Below, piece by piece: positions 22,683-34,102 of a DNA stretch of 64,000 nt. How positions within the stretch are numbered: position 1 is the stretch's first letter; each line of letters opens with the position of its first letter. Under the pieces are notes generated by a model. It had not been told where the DNA came from. It did no database searches and saw nothing but the letters and a program-made list of their open reading frames with translations. This DNA is from Pollenia angustigena (Eukaryota > Arthropoda > Insecta > Diptera > Polleniidae): the NCBI GenBank assembly GCA_930367215.1, contig OV884060.1, forward strand, positions 207,827,253-207,891,252, read 5' to 3'. The position numbers and the translations under genes were made by a program.

Positions 22683-22953
22683 TTTTTTTATATTATTGTT
22701 TTTCCTTTAATTCGACTGGTTCTTATTAAAGTGATTTTTCAATAAAAAAAACTTTAATTTTTCAATTTAACGCTTTTGAATTGCTATAGTTTTAAATAAT
22801 TAAATTTTTAGGGATTTCTTTAAATTTTACCCTGTTTTTGTAGCCAAACAAGAAGGATATTATTCGGTTGTGCTGAAAAATATTGGTTCTAGTACACAGA
22901 AAAAAGTAAAAAACGGTTTTGATCACCAAAATAATTGCAAATTGTTTAATTTT

Positions 22954-23935
22954 ACACTTGAAATTTATTGTTGATGGGATAAGCTATTCCTATGCATTTC
23001 ACTGGTTGCTTAGGCCAGATCATCAGGAAACTTCATCCATAAAGGTTTTAGACAAACTAAAGATATTAAACCAAATAAAACTGTTAAACGTATAAGAATT
23101 ATAGCAACAGTTCTACTTGTAACAATATCAAAGTTTAAACAAAACACATCAACAATAAACAACAGTGGGTTCATCTCATCTTACATTTCCCCACTACAAT
23201 TAGTTGAAATTCTCTCAACATTAATTGTAGTTGTAAGTAGGTTAAGAAAAACAAAATGAAAAAAACAACAACTTACAAAAGATGTTGTCAATTAAGTGTT
23301 TTTTAGGCCGTGCACTGCCTGTTTATTATCAAAAAGTAATTTCAATTTTTGGGAATACAAAATTTTAATTTCAAAAGATTTTGTTATTCGTGCTTAATTC
23401 CGTTTTTATTATTGATAAAAACACTTGAAATTTATTGTTGATGGGATAAGCTATTCCTATGCATTTCACTTTGTATTCCCAAAAATTGAAATTACTTTTT
23501 GATAATAAACAGGCAGTGCACGGCCTAAAAAACACTTAATTGACAACATCTTTTGTAAGTTGTTGTTTTTTTCATTTTGTTTTTCTTAACCTACTTACAA
23601 CTACAATTAATGTTGAGAGAATTTCAACTAATTGTAGTGGGGAAATGTAAGATGAGATGAACCCACTGTTCTTTATTGTTGATGTGTTTTGTTTAAACTT
23701 TGATATTGTTACAAGTAGAACTGTTGCTATAATTCTTATACGTTTAACAGTTTTATTTGGTTTAATATCTTTAGTTTGTCTAAAACCTTTATGGATGAAG
23801 TTTCCTGATGATCTGGCCTAAGCAACCAGTGAAATGCATAGGAATAGCTTATCCCATCAACAATAAATTTCAAGTGTTTTTATCAATAATAAAAACGGAA
23901 TTAAGCACGAATAACAAAATCTTTTGATATTAAAT
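22954..23935. mobile_element. Repeat family B as a large palindrome
   Basis: The left arm (22954-23362) and right arm (about 23471-23885) are inverted copies of one another over about 400 bp with very few differences. The arms run from GAAATTTATTGTTGATGGGA to AAAAATTGAAATTACTTTTT. The roughly 109-bp centre contains another copy of the family's opening segment (TTATTCGTGCTTAATTCC to CTATGCATTTCACT). It is non-coding. Confidence 0.85.
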
Positions 23936-24512
23936 AATATTTTAATTGAATGAATTAACAAATTAATTAAAAAAAAAACAATATTTTAATTGAATGAATT
24001 ACTAAAGTAATTGATTACAATACAAAAAATTTATTATTTTAATAATTGTATTGATTAAAACAGTGATTAAATTTTTGCATTAAATCGATTAAATTTTTGC
24101 AGATATTTCCATTTCAGTCACATCATCTTTTTTAAAACCACAAATAACGGTTATTTAGGAATATCTCAAAAACTGTTTTACATAATTGTTAGCTGTCAGA
24201 TTCATTTGGTCACGACTTTGTTGAAATTTTGTCATGTAGTGTAATTGATTACACAGGCCAACACTCAATTGCATTCTTTGAATTCTGATTCTAGTTAATT
24301 TGGGTGCGCTGAATTCAAAACTGTAATCAGTTTGTCTCTATCAGCTCTAGTTTTCATGATATAGCTTTTTTATACCCTCGACTTATGACCTCCAATTAAC
24401 CAAATTAACAAGAATCACTTGATAAATTCAAACAAGCAAAAATCTTTTTTAATTTTGTCGGGCTGCGTTATACCTTTTTCAATTTATTAACATGTTTCTT
24501 CCTCGCTTCTTT
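23936..24512. other. No gene seen
   Basis: AT-rich, with ACAATATTTTAATTGAATGA at 23979 and a similar phrase at 23936. Nothing recognisable. Confidence 0.35.
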
Positions 24513-26094
24513 TTATACCCTCCACCACAATTAGTTGTGAAGAGGGTATATTAAGTTTGTCATTCCGTGTGAAACTTTTTTATTATTTATCTCAGACCCC
24601 ATAAAGTATATATATTCTGGGTCCTTGAGTAATTTTAAGTCGATTTAGCCATGTCCGTCTGTCTGTCCGTCTGTTGAAAACACGCTCACTTTCGAAAAAA
24701 AGAAATAAGCAAACTTGGTGTCAAATTGGTTGTAGTTATCCTAAGCAGTTTGGGATTGAAATCCAGCAAAATCAGTTCAATAGGATCTGAGCTATGAATC
24801 AAAATATGGAACCACCACCTAAAAAAAATTGATAATTTTGTTACAAAAACTAACATAAATGGTGGAAAAATGCACAGAATGATATAAGATTTCGCAAAAG
24901 CTCGTTTTATTTAACTGGAAATCACGCTGTAAAATTTCTTGAAGATCCGTCCATGATTTACCCTAGGCCCCATATAAGCCCTACTCCCGAAAAACAGTAT
25001 AGTTAGCCTAAAACCCTAACTAACAATGCTATCATAACAAATTTTGGCACGTCACAGTTAAATAGGACTAGAAATTAAACTATTAAGTTTCGTGAAGATC
25101 GGTCCATAGTCTACCATAGGCCCCATATAAAACCTACTTCCAGAAAACAGTTTAGTACGCCTAAATCCGTAAAAAATAATGCTATCATAACAAAATTTGG
25201 TACATCACAGTTTTATTCAACGAGAAATAAGACTTTAAAATTTTGTGAAGAACGGTCCATCATTTACCATAGGCCCCATATAAACCTTACTCCCGGAAAA
25301 CAGCTTAGTAAACCTAAATACGTAAAAAATAATGTTATCATAACAAAATTTGGAACATATAAGTTTTACAGGACTAGAAATAAGACTGTGAAATTTAGTG
25401 AAGCTCAGTTCATAATTTACCCTAGGCCCCATATAAAACTTACTCCCGGAAAACAGCTTAGTACGCCTAAAAACGTAAAAAATAACGCTATCATAACAAA
25501 ATTTGATACATCACAGTTTTATAGAACTAGAAATGACACTGTGAAATTTGGTGAAGATCGGTGCATAACTTACCATAGGCCTCATATAAAGCCCACTCTG
25601 GTAAAATAATTAAATACGCGGTAAACTTTCTTCCAGTTTAGCTTCATATGGCCAGAAAAAATGTTATGCAATTTTGTGATATACGGTCCATAATTTTCCT
25701 TAGATTACTTAGATTTAGCAGCCTTCTGAAATTTACTGCAAACGCTTAAGCTAATTGCACCGCTGTATTGAAATTTATGTTTTTTAATACCAGAAATCGT
25801 TCTGCAGAATTTGGGATGATTGAGCTTACCATGGCTTTTATATAATTTGTTCTCTTTAAAATCATTTAAGTTCATCTTAAACTGATATTCTACTCAAGCT
25901 TTTTAAAATTGATTCTGATTGTCGATCAATAATTTTATATAGGTCTTAACCGCAAAAAATTTTAATGCAGATGTCTGTTTTTACAAAGATTATAATAATA
26001 AATAGACATCATACAGATATTACTCCTAAAACATTCGAAGTGTCGGTGGAGGGTATCAAAGATTCGGCACAGCCGAATATAGCACTCTAATTTG
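24513..26094 (+). mobile_element. Mini-me-like (GTCY)n element with internal 153-bp array
   Basis: It starts TATACCCTCCACCACAATTA, has the GTCTGTCTGTCCGTCTG tract at 24656 and ends with ATTCGGCACAGCCGAATATA then GCACTCTAA at 26094. It is the longest copy of this family here (1.58 kb); the extra length comes from five regular internal repeats. It is non-coding. Confidence 0.82.
24942..25610 (+). repeat. 153-bp tandem repeat inside the mini-me-like element
   Basis: GGCCCCATATAA (last copy GGCCTCATATAA) occurs at 24966, 25119, 25272, 25425 and 25578, exactly 153 bp apart each time. Each unit also has CTACTCCCGGAAAACAG, CGTAAAAAATAATGCTATCA and GAAGATCGGTCCATAATTTA. Such regularity without indels suggests recent expansion or homogenisation. 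Confidence 0.92.
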
Positions 26095-27228
26095 TTATTC
26101 GTACTTTTGTCAAGAATTCTTCTAGACTTAAGGCCCAATTATAAAATGCTAAAGTTGGCTTAAGAATCGGTAGAAATACATGTAAATCATATACATATGC
26201 CAAGCCAAATTGAACTTATGGAAACTTTTTGTTAAGTTTTATTAATCTGTAATTTTTTCAAATTTTTCTAAGTTACTAAAGAAATAAGAAAAATTCCAAA
26301 GACAAAAACAATGTTAAATTAAATTAAAATTTTTGTCCATTTTCATATTTAAGAATTTTGAAGTTTGAAGATTTATCCCAATTTCATATGTAATTTATAT
26401 CAAATGTAGCCATTTTTAAAATATTCTTGTGTGTCAATTATGATTTTTTTTTTTTTTAACTTCACATTTCATTTGCAATTCGTTGCGATAAAAGACACAA
26501 ATTGGTGGCAAAGCGAAAAACTTCCCAAAACAAATTGTACCAGATTGTTGCAATTGCTGTTTATAATTTGCTGTTGTGACTTCTAGTGCCAGCCTGACTA
26601 CTTTTGTATATTTGTATTGCCAAAACGTGCATTAAGTTACAAGAATGAACATTAGAAATGTATCTCAAAGTATGAGTGTATAAATTATACACATGCACAG
26701 ATAGTCAGTTAAGTATGAATGTAATTGTTAGATATACACGGCTTTCAACCACTCGTTAACACTTTTGTTTACATTAAAATAATTCCCGGACACTTGAGGG
26801 ATAAACAATGGGTGTTTTTTTTTTTTGGGTTCGTAATTTAGAATGTAGAAATAAGGAAACCACACAAAAAAAAAGAGCAACAAACACGATTACTGTGATT
26901 ATAACAATAAGACAAAACAACAAAAGCAACAACAACAACAGAAACAAAACCACAAAATCAACGAATGTTGCAAAATAGAAACAGCAGCACATTCAACATC
27001 AGGAATAAATATACTAACTAACACAATATGACAATATACTAAATACAACATGCTGCTCTAAAGTACACTGAACAAAATATGTAGTTAAGGAGGAATTTCT
27101 CTCCCTCACTCTTTCTTTGTTTCTCGCTCTCTGTATTTTTCTTTCTTTTTAAAACTACGTGCAAAAATTGTTTAAGACATGTTAAATCTCGAATTTTGAT
27201 TTGGCTGACAAAAAGCTTCCACTGGGCC
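26095..27228. other. No gene seen; ordinary non-repeat DNA
   Basis: It opens with a fragment like the foldback family (TCGTACTTTTGTCAAGAATT at 26100). From about 26400 it is non-repeat AT-rich DNA with a CAACAACAACAACAG-type run near 26923-26942 and a CT-rich stretch near 27100-27135. No exon is recognised. Confidence 0.45.
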
Positions 27229-27230
27229 TA

Positions 27231-27423
27231 GAGCTTCGTACAGACGGTGGTCAGATCTTACAATATTGTCATTTATCATACAATGGTGCCATTGTCAGAT
27301 GCATTAGTTTTACACATCTGCCAAATGAAACTTAGCCTACACTGTTTACAAAATTGCAAGACGTTTTTTTAGGCAATTTTAATGAAAACATTGTAAGATC
27401 TCACTACCGTCTGTACGAAGCTT
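27231..27423. mobile_element. 193-bp MITE with AAGCTTCGTACAGACGGT ends, TA target site
   Basis: The left end GAGCTTCGTACAGACGGTGG and right end (CCGTCTGTACGAAGCTT) are inverted, and TA lies directly outside both ends (27229-27230, 27424-27425), as for Tc1/mariner-type MITEs. Subterminal AGATCTTACAAT is also inverted. A left-truncated relative is at 33954-34100. Confidence 0.9.
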
Positions 27424-27513
27424 TACTCGATAAAGATCAATGGAAAATACAAAAAGAACTTGCAGAATAATTGGAAGTGTAAACCAACTACCCAATAAAA
27501 AATGGAGCTTCCA

Positions 27514-27739
27514 ACGAAGCAGGTTTGTAAGGGAGAAACATAAGGGTTTCGCTTACCATTGCGCTTACGGACGACATGAATTTTATATGGCGAGTTCCCA
27601 CTTTGAAGCAATACATTTTTGACACATAAAGCGCATTATTCAGCGCACATAAATATTGTCGGATGTAACGATCATCTTTACACACTGAATGTTTTGATAC
27701 AGTTATTTTTTAGTTTTCTCCCTTACAAACCTGCTTCGT
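27514..27739. mobile_element. MITE with ACGAAGCAGGTTTGTAAGGG ends
   Basis: ACGAAGCAGGTTTGTAAGGG at 27514 is inverted at 27720-27739 (CCCTTACAAACCTGCTTCGT), with the match running on through GAGAAA. It is about 226 bp, with no clear target duplication and no coding content. Confidence 0.82.
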
Positions 27740-28227
27740 AGTAAGGGAATGCCGTAGCACTTGAAATGTTATTTTTTTTTTATAAAAGTTGTTCAGAGTT
27801 CTTTCGCTTACTTTACCGCATTTCTGTATGTCTTATTGCGTAGCGCATAATTGTGCGCTTATTTTTTAAATGTACCTTTAGTGCTTCGCAAAATGATAAA
27901 ATTTTTTATTGGGTATGTATCAAGTTATTTTGATTTATAAACATTAAGACTTATTGCAAAGAAGACACAAAAAGTTAGGCGACCCCATGCACTGATGCCA
28001 AAGAACAAAAAACAGCATTTTTATTGCACAATATTGTTTCTAGGGATAACAAAAATAGATATTTCCTGAGCCAAAGAGCAAAATCATCGGTAATGCAAAG
28101 TCCATTGCTCTTAAATACAGGTAGGAAACACGCACATTATAAAGCTTACGCTTGAATGTGTTAAGCAGAAGAAATAAATAGGGAAACGAAAACCAAATTT
28201 GAAGTTTTAGAATTTTAGACAGATACC

Positions 28228-28422
28228 AAGACGAATTCAACTACAGGTGGCGTCGGAGCGACAATTGTTTAAAAACAACAGAAACAACAATGGGGTTTTT
28301 TGCATTGCATTGTTAGTGCTTATAGATAAAAATGTCAACCATTCTTAGCAAATCAAAGCAAAATAAGCTCGAACTGTTAAAATCAGATGCCGTTTCGACA
28401 CCACCTGTAGTAAATTCGCCTT
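28228..28422. mobile_element. MITE with AAGGCGAATT...CTACAGGTGG ends
   Basis: AAGACGAATTCAACTACAGG is inverted at the right (CCTGTAGTAAATTCGCCTT). The match includes GGTGG and GTCG further in. It is about 195 bp. Confidence 0.78.
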
Positions 28423-28444
28423 GAATGGCTACAAAGATAAAAGA

Positions 28445-28467
28445 GATAGAGAGAGAGAGAGAGAGAG
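28445..28467. repeat. GA microsatellite
   Basis: A nearly pure GA run after AAGAGATA. Confidence 0.95.
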
Positions 28468-28862
28468 TTTTACGAAGAAAAAGCTGAGTACCGAGAAATT
28501 GAGAAAATGTGCACTTCAAAAAAGTACAGATATAAGAAAGATGATGAAATATCGCCCGCAAGCCATATATGATACGTTGTTCGCTGTAGAAACAACAACA
28601 GCACTTCAAAACAATATACGTTGTTTGTTGTAGAAATAACAACATCACTACAAGTAAAGAAAGCATACATTTTTGTTAGCTTTCAAATTCGGCAAATTGG
28701 GTTTTATGCTAATTTTTTTGTTGTTTTTAGTTTCCAATGAAAAAGTTAATCAAAAAGTGTAAATTTTTACATTTGGGCAACATTTTTTTTATGTTTGAAA
28801 AATCAGGCAATATATTAAAAGAAAGAGAAATTACTGATTTCTATTTGTCAAAAATATTGAGT

Positions 28863-30030
28863 TAAATAAATACATCTTTAATGCGATATTACGAGTTGGC
28901 TACTTCCCATCCTCTTGGAAGACCTCTACAAATGTTATTATTCCAGGAAAAGACGCTGGTCAAATTACGTCGTACATACCAATCAGCCTACTATCAATAT
29001 TATCAAAGCTGTTCGAAAAAATATTCCTATCTTAATGAACACGCAATCATTCGGGATCATCAGTTCGGATTCCGAGCAAGGCAAGGTACAATCGAACAAG
29101 TGCATAGAATTGTTAGCCAAATTAGATCAGCGTTTGAGAGAAAGGAATATTGCTCAGCACTGTTTATAGACATTTTCCAAGCATTCGACAAAGTTTGGCA
29201 TGATGGGCTGATCATTAAAATAACACGAATGCTTCCACAAAACTGGCAGAACATTCATGGTTAGATCAAAAAACCAATACTCCCCCACCAAGAAAATATC
29301 TGCTGGTGTCCCTCAAGGTAGCATATTAGGGCCGTTACTGTATATAATATATACAGCTGATATGCCAGCAAGCCCGAGCACACATACTTCTACGTTTGCA
29401 GACGACACAGCATTTATTAGTGTTAATCAGGACCCAAGAGTTGCATCGCAGCCTTTACAGTCCCACATCAATGAACTAGAAGCCTGGCTTAAAAAAATGG
29501 AAAATAAAGGTTAACCCGGCTAAATGTGCTCACTTAACTTTCACGGTCAGAAGACAAACGTGCCCTGCTGTAAAAATAAATAACATCACTGTTCCGGTAG
29601 AAAGGCATGTTAAATACTTGGGAATTCATATAGATAGACGCCTGATCTGGTCTCGACATATTGAAGCGAAAATAACGGCAATGAAAATTAAGCAGCTCAA
29701 CTACATTGAATAATCGGTAGAAACTCAAACGTATCCTTAGACAACAAAGTTCTCTTATACAAGTCTATCATAAAACCAATATGGACATATGCCATCCAAT
29801 TATGGGGTACTGCATGCGCATCAAACATCCAGAAGCTACATAGAAGACAGTCTAGGATATTACAGCAAATTGTCTGCGCCCCATGGTATAAACATAATGA
29901 CATTATCCACAGAGATCTTAACATCGCTACCATCCAGGAAGAAATTAAAAAGTATTCAGTCAAATACATAGATAAACTAATTATCCATCCCAACTACCTC
30001 GCTCGGGATCTAATAAAGTTCGAAGGTTAG
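28863..30030 (+). pseudogene. Jockey-clade-like reverse transcriptase, decayed
   Basis: Across several frame changes the conserved order is intact: AILRVGYFPSSWKTS, then NEHAIIRDHQFGFRARQGT, the palm block SALFIDIFQAFDKVWHDGL, then after a stop at about 29262 SAGVPQGSILGPLLYIIYTA, the catalytic STFADDTAFIS with both Asp residues, HVKYLGIHIDRRLIWSRHI, and finally KVLLYKSIIKPIWTYAIQLW. These match fly Jockey-type elements, where the protein copies the element RNA into the target. At least four frameshifts or stops prevent expression. The endonuclease and ORF1 are absent. Confidence 0.9.
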
Positions 30031-30197
30031 CGGAGGCTGAAAAGATCCGACACTTTGAGCCTAGCAGGCTTTTTTGACACTTGAATGCAATTAATTAGCG
30101 GTTACATTGGTAACGGCTAACAAATACAAATAAGAATTAAGCTTTGAATACATATTGTAATTTTCGACAAGAAAGATTCAATAAAAAAAAAATAACC
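28863..30197 (+). mobile_element. 5'-truncated Jockey-like LINE
   Basis: It begins abruptly within the reverse transcriptase at about 28863 and runs to an A-rich tail after ATTCAATAAAAAAAAAATAA at about 30197. The coding part is described separately. Truncation at the 5' end plus an A-rich 3' end is the normal outcome of target-primed reverse transcription. A clear target-site duplication was not found. Confidence 0.85.
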
Positions 30198-30564
30198 ATA
30201 CATCAAAATTTTAAAGTAGAATAATAACGAAAACCATATTGGGGGCCAGTTGCTGGTGTTTGATAAGATAAGAGTTCTTCTGTAGCCAAAGGAATACAGC
30301 AACAGGGGAACATGTGTATGTAACAGGATTATCTGATGTTCTCTCGGTTTAAAATTTACAATTTGATGTCTTAGAAGCTTCTTCACTTCGGCTGCTTTGG
30401 CTTATAAAGCAAAAAAAATTTAAAAAATATTGAGGGAATAGAATAAATTTCAATATGCTTTTGTTTTTATACTTACGCTATAAAACAAATAGTTTTTAAC
30501 TGATATTTAACTGCATAAAAATTTACTAGTTGGGCTCCTTTGAAAACCCAACGTTACAATCGGT

Positions 30565-30810
30565 ACACAGAAAAAATTCTCCAAAATTGTTCACGAATTA
30601 AAGCATTAATAAAAATAGAATCAGGTTTAATTAAAAATGTAATCAAGTGAATAAAAAGTTTAATCAAGTGAATTAAAAGTTTAATCAATTTTATTAAACG
30701 TTTAATCGTTACTATTAATTTGTTTACTGGTGCAAATTTAATTAATTTTTTAATTAATATCACAAATTTTTTAATTTATATATTTTTTTTTTTTTTATTT
30801 TTTTCTGTGT
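30565..30810. mobile_element. AT-rich MITE, CACAGAAAAAA family
   Basis: The left end ACACAGAAAAAATTC and right end TTTTTTCTGTGT are inverted. The interior has GTTTAATCAAGTGAAT repeats and ACTGGTGCAAATTTAATTA, which is shared in reverse with the elements at 12355 and 40963. Confidence 0.7.
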
Positions 30811-31024
30811 ATTTTGATAATGAAATAAAAAAACAGATGTGCAACTATATTTTTGTTGTTTGGCCAATGTAATTGTTCATTAAATTTGATTTTATTTTAG
30901 CTAAAACGGCCTCAAGTTCTATATGTAATTAAAAATGCATTTAATCCATATTTTCCCAACGCTTGGTGAATGTTATGTTCACTTTATCAAGGGATTCGTA
31001 ATAAGAGAAATAAATTTTTTATTA

Positions 31025-31565
31025 CACTGAACAATAATTTGTTGTAGACAAACATAAAAACATGAAACATGAAACATGAAAAATAAACACAAACTTAAAA
31101 ATTATATCACAGTTTAGTTGTTTTTGATATTGCAACACAGTAACTGGTCTACTGGTGTAGTCTATAGTAACTTGTATCTAGTATATTTCTGCCGTAATAC
31201 CAGTTACTTCGTTTGCAGGGCTATAATACAAATCTTTGCGGAAATGGGCTGCCTTTCAGTTTCGGAAGTATCGAAAATAGGCTCGATTAATTTCGGGTTT
31301 CAAAGATGAGAAGTTCTTTTGGCACAACATCTATTTACGTCACAAAAAAATCAAAGTAAACTATGCCTACAGGGTCAAACATTTGAAATATGTTTGTACG
31401 AAAATCAAAAATTTTTAATACGCATGCATTTTGTTGTTCTTAATGTCAAACCTCTTGTATAGTTTAGTTGGCCCTTAATAACTACTTTGAATAATATTAT
31501 AAAGACTTTATATGCAACAAAATCAAATGGGAAGGCTTAATAGTCAGCAATTTTTTGTTTCAGTG
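31025..31565. mobile_element. TIR element, CACTGAA ends, TA target site
   Basis: CACTGAACAATAATTTG at the left and its near inverse (CAATTTTTTGTTTCAGTG) at the right, each with TA outside. It is non-coding. Ends of the same CACTG type and TA target occur at 36820 and 52492. Confidence 0.6.
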
Positions 31566-31569
31566 TAGA

Positions 31570-32676
31570 AAGTTAACTAACTACACCAAACGAATAATGC
31601 CAACAATGGCAGTGGCAATGGGAATAAATAGATAAAAACCTAAAACCACATTAACACCCGCCCTTATAAAGGAACAGCGGTGGAGGAAAGAAAAAACCAG
31701 ACAGACAGACAACAACATCAGCAGAAAAAGAGGAAGAAAAAGAGGACCTCAAACCGTTAAGTATTTGAAGAGAAGGGTAACGAATTTTAGTTAGTTTTTT
31801 TGCGTTTCTTTTTCTATTGTTGTTGTTGTAGTATTGGGAAAATAGCACATATGTTGTTGCAACAACATGTTAACGCTTGTTAAATTAAATAGATACAACA
31901 AGAGTAACGATAATAAAATAAACTCATATCATCGGTATCGTAAGCCATTTTGTATTCGAGATGTTGCACAACAAACACACAAATACACATGTGTAAAACT
32001 CTTGTGGTATAGTGGTGGTAGTATGTACTTAAATATTGGTACTTTATTTGTTACAATTGCAAAAGTATTTAAGTTAACTGAACTGCTTGTTTTTCTTTTA
32101 CATTTACATACAAACATGTGTGTCTAGTTGTCTATCCGTCCATCTGTATGTTTGTCTATTATTTTTTTTTTTTTTAGTTTAGCGACGACAGCAGTAAAAT
32201 ATGTAGATAATCCTGCGCAACAGCAGGATGATAAAGGAAATAATGTTTTCACCAGACTTTAATAAGGAAAATAAGGAAAACGACCTCAACAAGAGCAACC
32301 AACAAAAAAAATTATATGGAAAAACAAAAAAGCAACATTTCTTTTATGTTTTGAGAAATAAACGAAATAAGCGAACATATGAAAACATTTCATTATAGGA
32401 AATAATTTTCTAATGATATGTTTATTGGTTAAGGGAATTATTAGTTTCTTGGAAAAATATAAATTCGTATTTAAAATTTAATACTGAGGAACAGAAATTT
32501 TGCGGTCTGGAATTTGATTGCAAATTTAAACTAATTTGAGGCCGCTGATTTAAAATTAAATCTCCATTTTTGTCTATCAGCTCTACTTTTCGATAAATAC
32601 CGTTATGTCCAAAATTAAGGCACTTTCACAGCATATATTGGAATAACTTGAACACGGTTGAACATTTATGTACAGT
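31570..32676. other. No gene seen; ordinary fly-like non-coding DNA
   Basis: CAACAACA and GACAGACAGACAGACAACA style simple sequence, with GTTGTTGTTG near 31818. No mobile-element ends and no exon were recognised. Confidence 0.45.
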
Positions 32677-33088
32677 TAAGTCTGAGTTCATACGGCTCAT
32701 GTCTTATTGACATGATTCTTCCTTTTTCTTCTTTAAACATGAATTAGCGTTCAAATGATTCATGTCATGTTCACGACATGTTTTTTGTTTTGTATAGTCT
32801 TTTGTGTGCTTTTTTGATATTGAAAACAACAACAAAATCAAACAACGAATGAAAAAGCAAAACGTAAAGACAGAACCCTACAAGAAATGAATGAGCGAGT
32901 AGTCACATTTTTCATTTTGGTGTTAAGAAAATGATAGAAAGAAATGACACCAAAATGAAAAATGTGACTACTCGCTCATTCATTTCTTGTAGGGGTAAGT
33001 ACATGCATCTGTGTACTCGTTTCTTTTCCCCTCGTCCCTCTCGCCTATAAAGTAGCAATAAGATATGAGCCGTATGAACACAGACTAA
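32677..33088. mobile_element. MITE with GTTCATACGGCTCAT ends and a perfect internal hairpin
   Basis: AAGTCTGAGTTCATACGGCT at the left is inverted at the right (GAGCCGTATGAACACAGACT), and the match continues into TCTTATTG. Inside, the 46-base segment at 32878-32922 (CTACAAGAAATGAATGAGCG...) returns inverted at 32947-32992 with about 24 bases between. Confidence 0.85.
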
Positions 33089-33139
33089 AAAAAATCCGAA
33101 ACTCGGCAATAGTATTATCTTTACGCCGTGCTTACATTA

Positions 33140-33530
33140 GTGGTATTCACACCGAGCTTGTTAGTTTATTAGTCGTTAATCGTTACTTTTATACACGCAT
33201 TTTGTTTTTGTATATTTAACGCGCTACCGGATTAACATTCAACAAATTAACGACACGGCACCCCCGATAAAATAGTTGTTAGTTGGTAACTCACAATCAG
33301 CTGTTGCAGTTTCTAAATAAATATAATAAAAAAGTCATTTGTAATACATTTCTAAAAAAATATTTGTGTTTTGGCAATTTTCGTGTACATTGAGAGCAAG
33401 TATGTTAATTAAATGATTTTTTTATTTTAAAGTTACCAGACTAACAAAGTTTTAAAAACATGGTCATTCACAGTTGGTAACTTTAACAAACTACCCAGAA
33501 ACAAATTAACAAGATCGGCATGAATACCAC
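33140..33530. mobile_element. MITE with GTGGTATTCA ends, TA target site
   Basis: GTGGTATTCACACCGAGCTT at the left and its inverse (AAGATCGGCATGAATACCAC) at the right, each bordered by TA. It is 391 bp and non-coding. The interior shares AGTTGGTAACT on both sides. Confidence 0.82.
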
Positions 33531-33734
33531 TATTGTTCTTAGATTAGCCTTTTAGCTTCAAAGCATCGTTGAATTTTGGAAAAAAAAAGGAAAATTTTGA
33601 AAAAAAAACAAATTTTTTGTACTCAAATTAAAGGTGATTTGCTCACGATTGCAAATACGTATTTGGCTTTTGTATTCGCATATTATTTTCCTCTTTAGGT
33701 TAATTTAAGTATTTTTTAGGTTCAGAAAAGTTTT

Positions 33735-33953
33735 AGGTAGCAAAGCTGGTCTTTGTTATACCATAGAGGAGAAACAACTTGCGCCCGGCCGAGGGCCGGC
33801 TATGCATAGAAGATTTAGTTAGCGAAGCCGTTTTTTGGTATACCATAGAGGAGAATATCACTGCGCCCGGCCAAAGTCCGGCTATGCAGAGAAGCTTTAG
33901 GTACCGGAGCCGGTATTGGTTATACCATAGAGGAGAAAGTCCTTGCGGCGCCC
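33735..33953 (+). repeat. 82-bp tandem repeat, second locus
   Basis: The units match those at 237-715: TATACCATAGAGGAGAA, GCGCCCGGCC, GCCGGCTATGCA, GAAGCTTTAG, with the repeat step again near 82 bp (33808 and 33891). It is more diverged. It breaks off at GCGGCGCCCG and is joined directly to a truncated MITE. Confidence 0.85.
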
Positions 33954-34100
33954 GACAATGGTGCCATTGTCAGATGCATTCATTTTACACATCTTCCAAA
34001 TGAAAATCAGCTTACAATGTTCACACAGTTGCAAGACATTTTTAGGCAATTTGTATGACTACATTGTAAGATCTGATTACCCACCGTCTGTACGAAGCTT
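33954..34100. mobile_element. Left-truncated copy of the 27.2-kb MITE
   Basis: From ACAATGGTGCCATTGTCAGA to CCGTCTGTACGAAGCTT it follows the element at 27231-27423, including TTTTTAGGCAATTT and ATTGTAAGATCT, and is followed by TA. The left terminus is missing where the 82-bp array ends. Confidence 0.85.
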
Positions 34101-34102
34101 TA

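Noticed and set aside
22954..23935. LTR retrotransposon or solo LTRs
   Set aside because: The repeats are inverted, not direct, and no gag/pol, primer-binding site or polypurine tract is visible.
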